Positions 36,777 to 47,675 of a stretch of 64,000 nucleotides of DNA are shown here, piece by piece (within the stretch, counting starts at the first letter, position 1; each line of letters starts with the position of its first letter). The notes under the pieces were generated by a model, which saw only the letters and a list, made by a program, of their open reading frames with translations, did not search any database and had not been told where the DNA came from. This DNA is from Cryptomeria japonica (Eukaryota; Streptophyta; Pinopsida; Cupressales; Cupressaceae): contig NC_081413.1 in the NCBI RefSeq assembly GCF_030272615.1, positions 556,599,136-556,663,135 of the forward strand. The letters run 5' to 3'. A program made the translations under genes and the position numbers.

Positions 36777-38970
36777 TGTTGTCAATTTATGACACCCTCG
36801 GTCCATCAGTGAGAACCGATCAGAGATATGTTCCATGGACCAGCACTGCCCAGTTGATCAAGGAGAAAAGCAATGAAATCATGGTTTGAAGTGTTTTCTT
36901 GTTGGAAGTTCCTTGGCCCTCTCTTTCTCTAGCCCGAAACTTCGGAACCCCGAGGTTCCGAGTTTCTTTGCCTTAGCTTCTTTCTTTCCTGCTCCGGAAC
37001 TCCAAGTTTCCGAAGTTCCCTTCCTTCCCTTAGCTTTCTTCTGTTCTCTACCTCGGAACCCCCAGGTTCCGAAGTTCCTTAGTCTTCAACCCTGGAACTC
37101 CGGAACCCCCAGGTTCCAAAGTTCCTTGTCCAACTACGGGGACACCGGTCCCCGAAGTTCCCCAACTACGGAGACCCCGGTCCCCGAAGTTCCCCAACTA
37201 CAGAGACCCCGGTCTCCGAAGTTTCCAAGTTCCTAAGTCTTCTACCCCGGACCTTCGGAACCCCCAGGTTCCGAAGTTCCTTAGTCTTCAACCTCGGAAC
37301 CCCAAGGTTCCGAAGTTCCTAAGTCTTCTACCCCGAAACTCCGGAACCCCCAGGTTCCGAAGTTTCTTGTCCAACTACGGAGACCCCGGTCCCCGAAGTT
37401 CCTCAACTACGGAGACCCTAGTCTCCGAAGTTCCCCAACTACGAAGACTCCGATCCCCGAAGTTCCCCAACTACGGAGACCCCGGTCTCCGAAGTTCCCC
37501 AAGTTCCTAAGTCTTCTACCTCAGACCTCCAAAACCCCCAGGTTCCAAAGTTCCTTAGTCTTCAACCTCGGAACCTTGGGGTTCCGAAGTTCCTAAGTCT
37601 TCTACCTCGGAACTCCGGAACCCCCAAGTCCCGAAGTTCCTTAGTCTTCAACCCTGGAACTCCGGAACCCCCAGGTTCCGAAGTTCCTTATCCAACTACG
37701 GAGACCCTGGTCTCTGAAGTTCCCCAACTACGGAGAACCCGATCCCCGAAGTTCCCCAAGTTCCTAAGTCTTCCTTCGGAACCCCGGAACCCCTAGGTTA
37801 CGAAGTTCCTAAGTCTTCAACCCCGGAACTCCAAAACCCCTAGGTTCCGAAGTTCCTTGTCCAACTACGGAGACCCCGGTCCCTGAAGTTCCCCAAGTTC
37901 CTAAGTCTTCTACCTCGGAACTCCGGAACCCCCAGTTCCGGAGTTCCTTAATCTTCAACCCCGGAACTCCGAAACCCCCAGGTTCCGAAGTTCCTTGTCC
38001 AACTACGGAGACCCCAGTCCCCGAAGTTCCCCAACTACGGTGACCCCGGTCTCTGAAGTTTTCCAAACTACTTCCGACTTGCAACACTTCGGATGGCGTG
38101 ATCGACACTCAAAGCTTTAAATGCTCCGACAGCTTTGGCGACTTATGCACTTTTTTTGTGGAGCCACAGGGGGTGCATTTAATGTTTTTGGCAAGATTTC
38201 CATCAAGGGAGATACAAGCCCATGCTTGGTGACCTATGTCATGCCTGACTTTGGAAGGTTAGTCAATCCACCTTCTCAGGATTGCCCTTGTGGGTATGGC
38301 TAGGTTGCTTGCATGTACAAGTCAAGTGCATGCACTTCCCTGCACCTCCAAATTGACATGCAGGGATCATGATCACCATTGTAACCCATTTTTTCTATAT
38401 AAGGCTGTTAAGCCTCATTGTAAAGGTTCTCTCCCTATTTGCCTGGAGTTTTCTTATGCTCTCCTCTTCTCTTGAAGACTTGTAATCTTTGCATTTCTGC
38501 AATTGTAAGATTGGCTTTTGGCCTTATGATTAATTGAAGAACACTATTCTTGCCTTCTTTCAACCTATATATGTTGTGTATGCTTTCTTACCTTCATCAT
38601 AGGTGTATGTTGTGGTTCTTTCTCTTCATATATGCTGTGTTAACTGGTTTTCTAAGTGTGACTTGTGGGAATCCTTTTCCCCTCTTGGCATTCAGTGGAT
38701 TCTAATTGGGGTTACTCATATAACTGAAAGTTGTGCATCTTCAGGGTGTTTCGGTTAATTACTTGTGTCATTTCAGTAGGGAGAGGAACAATCTCTTCTT
38801 GGTGCATCACCTCCCTTTGTTTCAAGCAATTTCTCTCTTCTCTTTTCCTCTACAAGTTGTTAGGGTAGGCTTAGGAATTAGCTTTGAAGTGTTGAGTTGG
38901 TTCAACACCTGCACCTAGATAGAGAAGGAAGCCGGCCTTCTCCGGAGATTCAACCCCTTGCACAAGGTCC
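36777..38970 (+). repeat. 5' LTR of the gypsy element, first segment
   Basis: U3 begins at 36777. From about 36880 to 38070 it is a GC-rich array of short near-palindromes: CGGAACCCCCAGGTTCCG and CGGAGACCCCGGTCTCCG joined by GAAGTTCC and AGTCTTC spacers. TATATAAG at 38396-38403 is the likely TATA box, so R-U5 is about 650 bp after removal of the copia. The copia interrupts this LTR at 38970. The ORFs at 36886-37236 and 37809-38108 are translations of the array. Confidence 0.9.
38396..38403 (+). promoter_or_regulatory. TATA box of gypsy 5' LTR
   Basis: TATATAAG. The same segment is deleted from the 3' LTR (see findings). Confidence 0.65.
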
Positions 38971-39176
38971 TAATAGAATATTAAAATAATGTTATTTTAG
39001 TATTAATGCTCAATAGTGTACATTCTATTTTAGTTAGATCGTCTTCGATCTTCTCAGCAGTTTCTTATTAGAAACTTGCTATTCTTATAAATATCCTTGC
39101 ATTATTTATGAGCATCTTGCTCATTTTGTTAATACATCAATTCTTTGAAATCCATTGCGTGTCTCGCATTGTTTTA
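38971..39176 (+). repeat. 5' LTR of copia element (206 bp)
   Basis: Starts TAATAGAATATT and ends GCATTGTTTTA. The termini are TA...TA (TAA...TTA inverted), not TG...CA. A TATAAATA box lies near 39098-39105. Confidence 0.95.
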
Positions 39177-39188
39177 TGGTATCAGAGC
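39177..39188 (+). promoter_or_regulatory. PBS for tRNA-iMet (copia)
   Basis: TGGTATCAGAGC directly abuts the LTR, with no spacer. Confidence 0.95.
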
Positions 39189-39817
39189 TATAGGAGAAAT
39201 TTTTTCGGAAATTTTTTAATCCTAATTTCCAAATAGTGGAAATTTTCGAAATTATTTCTGGTTTTTAAAAAAAAAATCCATCAAGGTTTTTTTTTCTATT
39301 GCCTAGCTCCTGTGATCGACCTGCAGGGTCGTCGCGTTTTTCTTTTGCGACCTGTGTTCGCGCGACCTACAGGGTCGTCGTGACTGGTGTTCTGTCTGTC
39401 ATCTCCGGCGTCGCGACCTCTGTATGCAACCTCTGGCGTCGCGACCTGCAACCTCCGGCGACGCGACCTGCATCCTTCGGCGACGCCATTCTCCTGCAAT
39501 CCTCTGCAACCCGCGACCTGCACCTTTGGCGACGCCATTTTTTCTGAGAAAATCCATGGCTCCCACGACCTTCTGCATTTTTCGATTAAGGTGTTAACCT
39601 TTCAGTTTTTATCGAAAATCAATTATTCTTGCAGATTCGTGGTGGGCTTTTCGAACCCTAATCTGGGTAGTTGTCCGTTTTTTCTGGGTGCCTCGATTTT
39701 CGAGCCCACAGATCTAGATTTTGATAGCAGATTCCTTCTGGGTTTTTCGCACGAATTTGTGGGTTGTCTTTGGATTTTTTTGGGTCAGCCGAGAATTGTT
39801 TTTTGGGAAACGTGCAA
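39189..39817 (+). other. Copia leader, GC-rich with repeated GCGACC motif
   Basis: 39300-39545 holds several copies of GCGACCTGCA and GGCGACGC plus the palindromic CGACCTGCAGGGTCG. This could fold into a structured leader, of the kind used for packaging or dimerisation of element RNA, but that is inference. Small ORFs here have no motif. Confidence 0.6.
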
Positions 39818-40731
39818 ATGGCTTCTCTCACCAATCTGATGTTAGAAGGCAGTCAATGCTTTAATGGCAACAATTACAACATCTGGAAACAGCGTATGTT
39901 GACCATTTTGAATATAGGCGTCTTGACCAGCTTGTTTTGGGAAAAGAGCTCAAACCTGGTACACCGGGTGCAGATCAAGATAAGTTTGATGAACGCAATC
40001 GGGAGGCAGTTATGCTTCTCAAACTCTCAGTGACTGATGATCAGAAACCGCAGATTCCTTCCGGCAAGACAACTTCTGACATCTGGAAGCATTTGAAGGA
40101 ATTGCATGAGACATCCGACAAGAGTCGAGCATTCTTTCTAAAGAATCAGCTGTTCTCCATTATGAAGGACGAACGTATGTCCTTACAGGAACACCTCACG
40201 AGGATTAAGGACATTCGAGATCAGCTCGAAGCTATTGGTCGGACTATGGAGGAAGAAGACATGGTAGTAATCACTCTGAAAAGTCTTCCGAAATCGTATG
40301 AACACTTCATTGAGACCCTCAATATTACTTCCACTAATGTTGATCTAAAGTTTTCAGAATTGTGCACCAAACTTCTACAGCAGGATCGCTGGAAACAACA
40401 GTTTGGAAGTGGTACTACATCAGCCTCCTCGGAAAATGCCTTCACAGCTCAATCCTTTCACAAGGATAAAGGCAAATTTCAGTCCTCTCAATCTTCTCAG
40501 CAGAAAGGCTCTTCTCAGACACAGGATGGAGCTAAGAAGAAGAATGTGCAATGCAATTACTGTCACAAGTATGGCCATATGAAGAAAGATTGCCGTCAAA
40601 GGCTCGCTTCTGAACAAAAGAAGCAAGGAGGGTCACACCAGAAGGCGCATGTTGCTGAACATTCCGAGCAGAAAGAGTCTGCCTTTTATGCCTTTATGGC
40701 TAAGAGGTCTTCAGATCATGCCAGGTCTTCT
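39818..40731 (+). pseudogene. Copia gag, one frameshift
   Basis: The ATG at 39818 opens MASLTNLMLEGSQCFNGNNY, then NIWKQRM, the standard start of plant copia gag. Loss of one T in a T run at 39906-39909 shifts the frame. The correct frame resumes as YRRLDQLVLGKELKPGTPG and continues through the gag core (DIWKHLKELHETSDKSRAF, LKSLPKSYEHFIETL). The zinc knuckle CNYCHKYGHMKKDC at 40552-40593 is a complete CX2CX4HX4C. Gag packages the RNA. This copy would need gag in trans. Confidence 0.9.
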
Positions 40732-43700
40732 GCTTGGTACATCGACTCTGGTGCATCACGTCACTTTTCTCATCGACGTGACTGGTTTACAGACTTCTCA
40801 CCTTTCAGTGATTCCGTTGTATTTGGCGGAGGTGAGGAGTATACAGTTGTTGGCAGAGGCACTGTTCAGATACAGTCTGGTGGCAGGACTCCTTTTTCTA
40901 GATGTGTACTATGTTCCTGGAATGGAACTTAATCTGCTCTCTGTCAGCCAGATTATGAGGAATTCTCCTCAGCTAGATGTGGTGTTCAGTGCTCACAAGT
41001 GTTCCATTATTGATCGGGAGACTCGTCTTACTGTTGCTGTTGGTCTAGAGGATCATGTCCTATATAGGCTTCTTGACACTGGTGATTCTCCTGAAGTGGC
41101 TCTGGCAGCTCGTGTTTCTCCTCTCAACACTTTGTGGCATCAGAGATATGGACATCTCAACATTCAGTATCTCTCTCAGCTATCTTGGGAGAGACTTGTT
41201 TCAGGGTTACCTGATATTCAAACTCAGCATCTTGGAGTTTGTGGCGCCTGTCAAGCTGGCAAACAGCATCGGACTTCATTCACAAATGGAAAGTCTTGGC
41301 GCGCATCTAAGGTACTTCAATTACTTCATGCTGATATTTGTGGTCCTATGAATACATCTTCTGTTACTGGTTGCAAATACTTTTTGCTTATTGTAGATGA
41401 TTTTAGTAGAAAGATGTGGGTGTACTTTCTTAAACATAAATCAGATGTATTTAGTATCTTTCAGAAGTTTAAGTCCTTTGTTGAAAAAGAGTCTGGACAT
41501 AGTATCATTACTCTTAGGACAGATAACGGGGCGGAATTTTGTTCTTCTGCATTCTCCAACTTCTGTGATACCCATGGCATCAAACGCCAATTGACTACAC
41601 CCTACACTCCTCAGCAAAACAGTGTTGTCGAGCGTCGCAATTGTACGGTTGTTGAGATGGCTCGCTCTATGTTACAACACAGGAGTGTTCCGAATAAGTA
41701 TTGGGCTGAAGCAGTGTTTACTGCTGTCTACCTACTTAACCGTTCTCCTACTCAGGCTGTTAAGGGGAAGACTCCAGAAGAGGTTTGGTCTGGTCGGAAG
41801 CCTACGATCAGCCACTTGAAGGTTTTTGGCTCCGTTGCCTATGTTTGGATTCCAGATGCTAAGCGCTCCAAGTTGGATTCCAAAAGTCAGAAACTCATGA
41901 TGATAGGATACAGTGATCACCATAAGGCCTACAAACTGATCGATATAGACACTGAACGTCTTATCTTCAGTCGAGATGTCGTATTTGATGAAGACAAAGG
42001 ATTCTTTCAGTCCCCTTCTTCTGAGCAGAGTTCTGAGGATCAGCCTCACAGTGTTCTTATTCCATTAGGTTCGCCTGATGGGAGGGATGATGCAGAATCT
42101 ATTTTCGCTGATGCACTACCTGAGTTCCCTCCGGAGAATAATCCTTCTCCTGCTGCTCTTGTTCCTGATCCTGAGCCTCTTCCAGCTCCTCCAGATGTTC
42201 GCACTTCTACTCTCCGGCCTAAATGGTGGGCCAAGACCATTGGTGATCTCAGGGATACTGAGCTCATTGAGGGTAGAACCTCCCGTAATAAGAGCAAACA
42301 GCAACATACAGTCAATTTTGCTCTCATGGCTAACATACACAGTGTTTTTGAGCCTCAAACATACTCAGAGGCTAAAGGTATACCTGAGTGGGAACAGGCT
42401 ATGGAAGCTGAGTTTCAGAGTCTTCATTAGAATCACACTTGGGCCCTTTATGATCTTCCTTCAGGGAAGAAGCCCATTAGCTGCAAATGGGTGTACAAAG
42501 TAAAATACAAAGCTGATGGAACCCTGGACAAGTATAAGGCTCGTCTTGTTGCTCGTGGGTTCTCACAGAAAAAAGGCATTGACTACGAGGAGACTTTTGC
42601 TCCTACAGCCAAAATGAGTACCATACGGCTCGTTCTTGCCTTGGCAGCCCAGTTCAGTTGGAAAGTCCATCAGATGGACGTCAAGAGTGCTTTTTTGAAT
42701 GGTGACTAACAGGAAGAAGTCTACATGACACAACCCCCAGGATTCAAGGTTGCTGGTCAAGAACAAAAGGTCTGTAGACTAGTCAAAGCACTCTATGGTC
42801 TGAAACAAGCTCCTCGGGCTTGGTACATGAAAATTGATAAGTACCTGACAGATCATGATTTTCAGCGAAGTCCATCTGATGCAAACCTGTATATCAAGCA
42901 TACTAGTAATGATATTTTGTTTGTGGTTGTCTATGTGGATGACTTAATCATTACTGGCAGTTCAGCACTTTTGATCACTGGGATCAAACAGGATTTGTGC
43001 CGCACCTTTGATATGACAGATTTGGGACTTCTACATTACTGCTTAGGAGTTGAAGTCTGGCAGACTGAGAACAGTATCTTTCTCTCTCAGTCCAAGTATG
43101 CCAGAAGTCTTGTGGACAGGTTCAAAATGCAGGATTGCAAACCTGCCTCTACTCCTATGGAACCCGGGCTCAAACTTTCAGCTCAGTCATCTTCACCAGT
43201 TGTGGATGAATATCTGTTCAGGCAACTAGTGGGCAGTCTCATCTATCTTACTGCCACTAGACCTGACATCAGTTTTGCAGTGAGCTACATTTCACGCTTC
43301 ATGACAGCTCCCAAGGCTGATCATTGGATAGCAGCGAAGCGTGTGCTCCGTTATGTGAGTGGCACTCCTGATTATGGACTTTTGTACACTCGGAGTTCTG
43401 ATCCTATACTCGGTGGTTACACTGATTCTGACTGGGTAGGTTCGGTTGATGACCGTAAGTCTACAGCAGGGTATGTGTTTAGTTTGGGATCTGGTGCTGT
43501 CACATGGACTAGTAAGAAGCAGCAGGCAGTGGCTCTCTCCTCGACAGAAGCAGAGTATCGGGGAGCAGTTAAGGCATCTTGTGAGGCAGTTTGGCTTCGA
43601 CGAATGCTTGCGGATATGCATGTCTCTCAGGCAAGTCCTACTCCCTTGTTTTGTGATAATCAGGGAGTGTTCAAAGTTTAAACTCGCCAAGAAATCAGTC

Positions 43701-43897
43701 TTCCATGAAAGAACCAAGCATGTGGAAACTCATTGTCACTATATTCGACAGCTGGTTGAAGACGGATCCATCCAGTTGCTGTATGTTCCTACCTCGGAGC
43801 AGCCGGCAGACATCTTCACCAAGCCCCTTGGTCCTGATAAATTTTTAAAATTCAGGGGGTCTATAGGTGTAGTTAATAGATTGAGCATTAAGGGAGG
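40732..43897 (+). pseudogene. Copia pol: protease, integrase, RT, RNase H, broken
   Basis: Protease starts AWYIDSGASRHFS (about 40735), with catalytic DSGA. A frame break near 40880 follows. The integrase zinc domain is HQRYGHLN, then CGACQAGKQH (41136-41280). The integrase core has Asp in HADICGP, DNGAEF near 41520 and Glu in VVERRN near 41625. A TAG at 42428 and a TAA at 42707 (LNGD, stop, QEEVYM) cut the RT, whose catalytic YVDD is at 42932-42943. RNase H has GYTDSDWVG, DRKSTAGYVF and STEAEYRG. A 7-bp insertion near 43676 breaks it before the tail KLAKKSVFHERTKHVE, then TKPLGPDKF. The order PR-IN-RT-RH defines Ty1/copia. Lineage not assigned. Confidence 0.95.
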
Positions 43898-43898
43898 G
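43889..43898 (+). promoter_or_regulatory. Polypurine tract of copia
   Basis: AAGGGAGGG lies immediately before the 3' LTR. It primes plus-strand synthesis. Confidence 0.85.
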
Positions 43899-44104
43899 TA
43901 ATAGAATATTAAAATAATGTTATTTTAGTATTAATGCTCAATAGTGTACATTCTATTTTAGTTAGATCGTCTTCGATCTTCTCAGTAGTTTCTTATTAGA
44001 AACTTGCTATTCTTGTAAATATCCTTGCATTATTTATGAGCGTCTTGCTCATTCTGTTAATACATCAATTCTTCGAAATCCATTGCGTGTCTCGCATTGT
44101 TTTA
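43899..44104 (+). repeat. 3' LTR of copia element (206 bp)
   Basis: Same length as the 5' LTR with no indels. Five transitions separate them (5' C, A, A, T, T against 3' T, G, G, C, C in CAGYAG, TTRTAAAT, AGCRTC, TTYTGTT, TTYGAA). Confidence 0.95.
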
Positions 44105-44188
44105 GGTCCCACACTTTGGGGTTGTTTCCATGTTTCACAAGGTTGCTGAGTTGATAGCTTAGCAAGGGTGCAAGCTTTTGTGATAACA
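44105..44188 (+). repeat. 5' LTR of the gypsy element, last segment
   Basis: Continuation after the copia, including the duplicated GGTCC. Ends TGATAACA. Matches 59309-59392 of the 3' LTR. Confidence 0.9.
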
Positions 44189-44193
44189 GTTTT

Positions 44194-44211
44194 TGGCACG
44201 CCCGGTGGGAC
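44194..44211 (+). promoter_or_regulatory. PBS of the gypsy element
   Basis: TGGCACGCCCGGTGGGAC, five bases after the LTR end. It is not the tRNA-iMet type. I do not assign the tRNA without a search. Confidence 0.75.
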
Positions 44212-44329
44212 TTATTCAATTCACATGCTAAGGATTTAGTGCTATTCTTAGTGTTTTGGCCTTTAGAGGCAGTCATCTCTCAAGCACTTGGCCACTCTGC
44301 TCAACGACCAGTTCGTGCTCACACAAGGT

Positions 44330-44560
44330 TCATAACTCTGGGACCCCGGAACCCCCAAGTTCCCAAGTCATCGTAACTCTGCTTACTCCAGAACCCCGGA
44401 ACCCCTAGGTTCCAAAGTCAATGAAGCCATCTTACTCCGGAACCCCGGAACTCCCAGCTTCCTCACTCCTGAACTTCCTCACTCCGAACCTCCGAGCTCC
44501 CGAGGTGCCGAAGTGGTCATACTCCGCAACTTTGGACCTCCGAGCTCTCGAGGGTGGTTG
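44330..44560 (+). repeat. LTR-type palindrome array in gypsy leader
   Basis: CCCCGGAACCCCCAAGTTCC, CCGGAACCCCGGAAC and CGAGCTCCCGAGG units resemble those of the LTR array but lie downstream of the PBS, in the untranslated leader. Confidence 0.75.
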
Positions 44561-44568
44561 CAGATTTC

Positions 44569-46697
44569 ATGCCCAGAATTCATACAAGGGCATCTTCTAG
44601 GGGCAGTTTCCAATTCATAGAGCTTCCATCTGCAAGCTCTAGAAGGAGAGGTAGACCTTCATTATCACCAGTCAAGGGTGACGAGGTTGTAAACACTCCA
44701 TCTCCCAAGTCTCGTTCTACTCCTCCATTTACAAGACCTTTTCGATCAAGGGCTCCGACCACTCATATCAATAGACCATTGTTTCACATGGCAAGAAATC
44801 AAGTCTTTGTTACCTTCAATGGGGGGAGTCCCCTTGTTTTGACTCAATGGAATGACATACCAGTGGCTGCGTTGAAGAGTATACCATACTTCATTGGTGA
44901 AACAGCTACTACACCCATTGAGCACATTCAAGACATTGCAAACATCTGCTCCGTCCATAACATCACTCAGGACGATGTTGCTGTCAGACTCTTGGCCACA
45001 TCCTTGAAAGGCAAAGCCTTGCAGTGGTATAGAGGGTTGCCGTCTAGCTCCATCCACAATTGGGACAAATTGGGGGAGAAATTGTGCAATCATTTTGAAG
45101 ACAAAAGTGATCACCTATCACTTGTGGAGTAGTTAACTACGATCAAGAGGGAACCCCGCAAGTTCATGGGAGACTTCAACTTTAGATTCCATAAGACATG
45201 GAATAGGATCCCGGCTCTAGTGAAGCCATCTCCAAATCATGCATTCTTGTATTATCTTAGAGCTCTCAACAGCGATATAGCTGTCATGATCCAATCAATG
45301 GGTGGAGCCTCTCTACCGGGTGCATATGACATAGCCATAAGAGCAGAAAATTGTTTGATCGAGGCTGGGAAGATAGCTCCAAGGCCTCCAATGCCTCTCT
45401 TCCCAGAAGCTCCTACTCAACAGCCAACCTTGGCTCCTATTCCCATGGCATCTGCAAGTCAACCATCCACGCCATCTACGTCCTCTAATGAGCTCCATGA
45501 GGTCAAGGCTCTATTACAAAACTTTGGCAATGAATTGGTGGCACTAAAAAGACAACAAACTCAGTATAACAAACCTTACCAAGCACAAGGTCAGAATTAT
45601 CAGCAGAACAGGCCACCCTTTCAAGGGCAAAACCAATGGAGCAATGTCAGGCCTTTGAATATGTGAACCCTACAAACGCAAGCAACTCAAAGGCGATAGT
45701 TCCAATGCAAAATAACCTTGCCCAAGAGCAAGATTGGTGTCAACCATGTAATCAGCCACACAACCAAGGTGTATGCCAAAGTGGAGGGTTTGTCCAAACT
45801 TTAGTAGTGCAAGATGAGCCGACCACCTCTAGCCAGCAATATGACCCAAATCAGCCTAGTGTTGGTCCCCAGGCTCACTTACAAGGGGATTCTACCTTTG
45901 TCAATTGGCAGGAGGCAGAATTCTGTGGTTTGAACCAAACAACTGGTGAGTCCATGCTGCAGTATGCAAGGTCAAAGAAGAGAGCCATGGAGGCTACCTC
46001 ACCTTCAACATCAGTCCAAGCTCCAACACCCAATGTAGCCATCCATGATACAAGCCAAAGTACCATGCAAGGGAACAAGAGGCAGGAGGAGACCCAAGTC
46101 ATCCAAAGAGCAAAGGCGGACCTTGTAGCCTCAAAGGGGCCTCTAAAACCAGCTAGTGTCTCTTTCAACATAGTTGATCAAATGAAGAAGGCCAACCTCA
46201 ACGTCACTATGTGGGAGGCCCTTTCAATCCCGTCTCAAAGGGATTTGCTTAAGGAGGCACCGAAGGAAATCAATCAATCAGATGAGGAGGCAGCAGTCAA
46301 CGGAAAGACAGTCTCCACCAGTTTGGTGCAACCCAAGGAGGAAGAAGATTCAAGCAAGATCAGCAAGCCTCCCCCTTTTTATCTCTCCTTAATCGTAGGA
46401 GACAATTTGGTTCACAACTGCATGATAGATTCGGGAGCTAGTAGCTCAGTCATGCCTAAGAGGGTAGCTGATCTTCTTGGCATAGAATACGAACCTGTGA
46501 CCAAAGGGGTGGTCCAATTAGATGGCACTTCTATAAAGACAGTAGGGGTGGTAAAAAAATTTAAGTTAACCTTGCATGCATGCCCTGGTTGCACTGTCTT
46601 GCAAGACATATCAATCATCGACCTCCCTGCCTTCTTTGCCATCTACTTGTCTAGAGACTTCACTGCGAAGATAGGTGGGTACCTGTCTTCCGACTGA
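44569..46697 (+). pseudogene. Gypsy gag and protease
   Basis: ATG 44569 (MPRIHTRASSRGSFQF). The gag core has TQWNDIPVAALKSIPYFIGE, then LLATSLKGKALQWYRGLP. A TAG at 45130-45132 (LVE, stop, LTTIK) interrupts one frame. A 1-nt loss near 45655 shifts to the frame with zinc knuckle CQPCNQPHNQGVC (45738-45776, CX2CX3HX4C). A Gln/Pro-rich linker leads to the protease, with catalytic DSGA at 46428-46439 in MIDSGASSSVMPKRV. The frame ends at a TGA at 46695-46697 where Trp is likely ancestral. Gag forms particles and the protease matures them. Confidence 0.85.
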
Positions 46698-46751
46698 TCC
46701 CATATGCTATTTCGAACAAGGTATGGTACCAAGGTCACCATAAGGGCATAG

Positions 46752-47672
46752 CCCATTGCCCAAAACCACATTGAACCCTACACCCCTAGCCCTATAAACA
46801 TGAATTGCACTTTGCATGAAGAGGGAGAGGAGTGTGTTGTCCATGAGCCTGCTACTCTCTTGCAGGAGGTTCCTGATTGCTTGCTGGACGAATGGGCCAA
46901 TGCTTTTCAGTTTGATCCAGTAGCTGAGACTGAAGAGACCGGGCTTGGCACCTATTGTATCCATGAAGAGGATACTCCTATCCCTAACCTCATCAAGACG
47001 CAAGGAGATTCAGAGGGGTTATGGAGCATGTTTTTTGATGGTTCAAGAAACAAGAATGGTGCAAGCGCCGGGGTAATGCTTGTTTCTCCTGAGCAGGAGA
47101 AATATTTCTTCTCTTTTAGGCTTCAATTTGGTTGCACTAACAATGTCGTTGAGTATGAAGCCTTGATCCAAGGTCTCCAACTTGCACAAAGCAGAAAGAT
47201 AAGATCTCTGCAAGTATTTGGAGATAGTGAGTTGGTTGTTAATCACATCCGAGCCCAAAGTGTAGCAAAAAACAACCTACTCAAATCATACAAACACAGG
47301 GTTTGGGACTTGATTGAAGGATTCAAGGCCTTCAATATCCAGAGCATTCCTAGGGGTCAAAACAAGCATGCTGATAGGCTTGCAGCAGTTGGTGCTCAAT
47401 TTGACATACCAACGCATGTTGCACGAGAGGAAGAGCAACACATCAGACTTGTTGTGAGGCCTGCTGTCCCGGACAATCAAGTGAATTGGCAAGTGTTTGA
47501 AAGCGATCAGCAGATCATCAACTTCTTGCAAAATGAAGCAGAATTTTCTGCTAAAAATCAGTCCAAGCTGCAAGACCAGTATGGAGATCAAATCATGCAG
47601 CTCAACTCCAACAAGTTGCCAAAAGGTCTAGTTACTTTGGAGGGCATTTTCAACTCGGATGATCAGTTGAAG
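46752..47672 (+). pseudogene. Second RNase H domain (plant/archaeal-type aRNH) of the gypsy
   Basis: After a TAG at 46749-46751 the frame is open to the TAG at 47673. Residues around 47020-47400 form an RNase HI fold of the aRNH type: SMFFDGSRNKNGASAGV (first Asp), NNVVEYEALIQGL (Glu), LQVFGDSELVVNHI (second Asp) and NKHADRLAAVGA (last Asp). All four metal-binding acids are present. RNase H removes the RNA strand during reverse transcription. Tat-lineage elements are known to carry this second RNase H, normally after the native one and before integrase. Here it lies between protease and RT. Confidence 0.85.
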
Positions 47673-47675
47673 TAG

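Larger units (their letters stand above)
38971..44104 (+). mobile_element. Ty1/copia element, 5.13 kb, nested in gypsy 5' LTR
   Basis: Two 206-bp LTRs, PBS, gag, PR, IN, RT, RH and PPT in copia order, flanked by a perfect TSD GGTCC (38966-38970 and 44105-44109). The gypsy 3' LTR at 59306-59320 has the unbroken sequence (GCAAGGTCCCACAC), confirming the insertion site. The ORF has two in-frame stops (42428 TAG, 42707 TAA) and three frame breaks (near 39907, 40880 and 43676). LTRs differ at five positions, all transitions. Confidence 0.97.

Noticed and set aside
37809-38108. 99-codon minus ORF, and similar ORFs at 36886-37236, 52902-53219 and 58125-58421
   Set aside because: They are translations of the GC-rich palindrome array of the gypsy LTR.
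42046-42336. Minus-strand ORFs within copia pol
   Set aside because: Antisense shadows of the integrase-RT linker.
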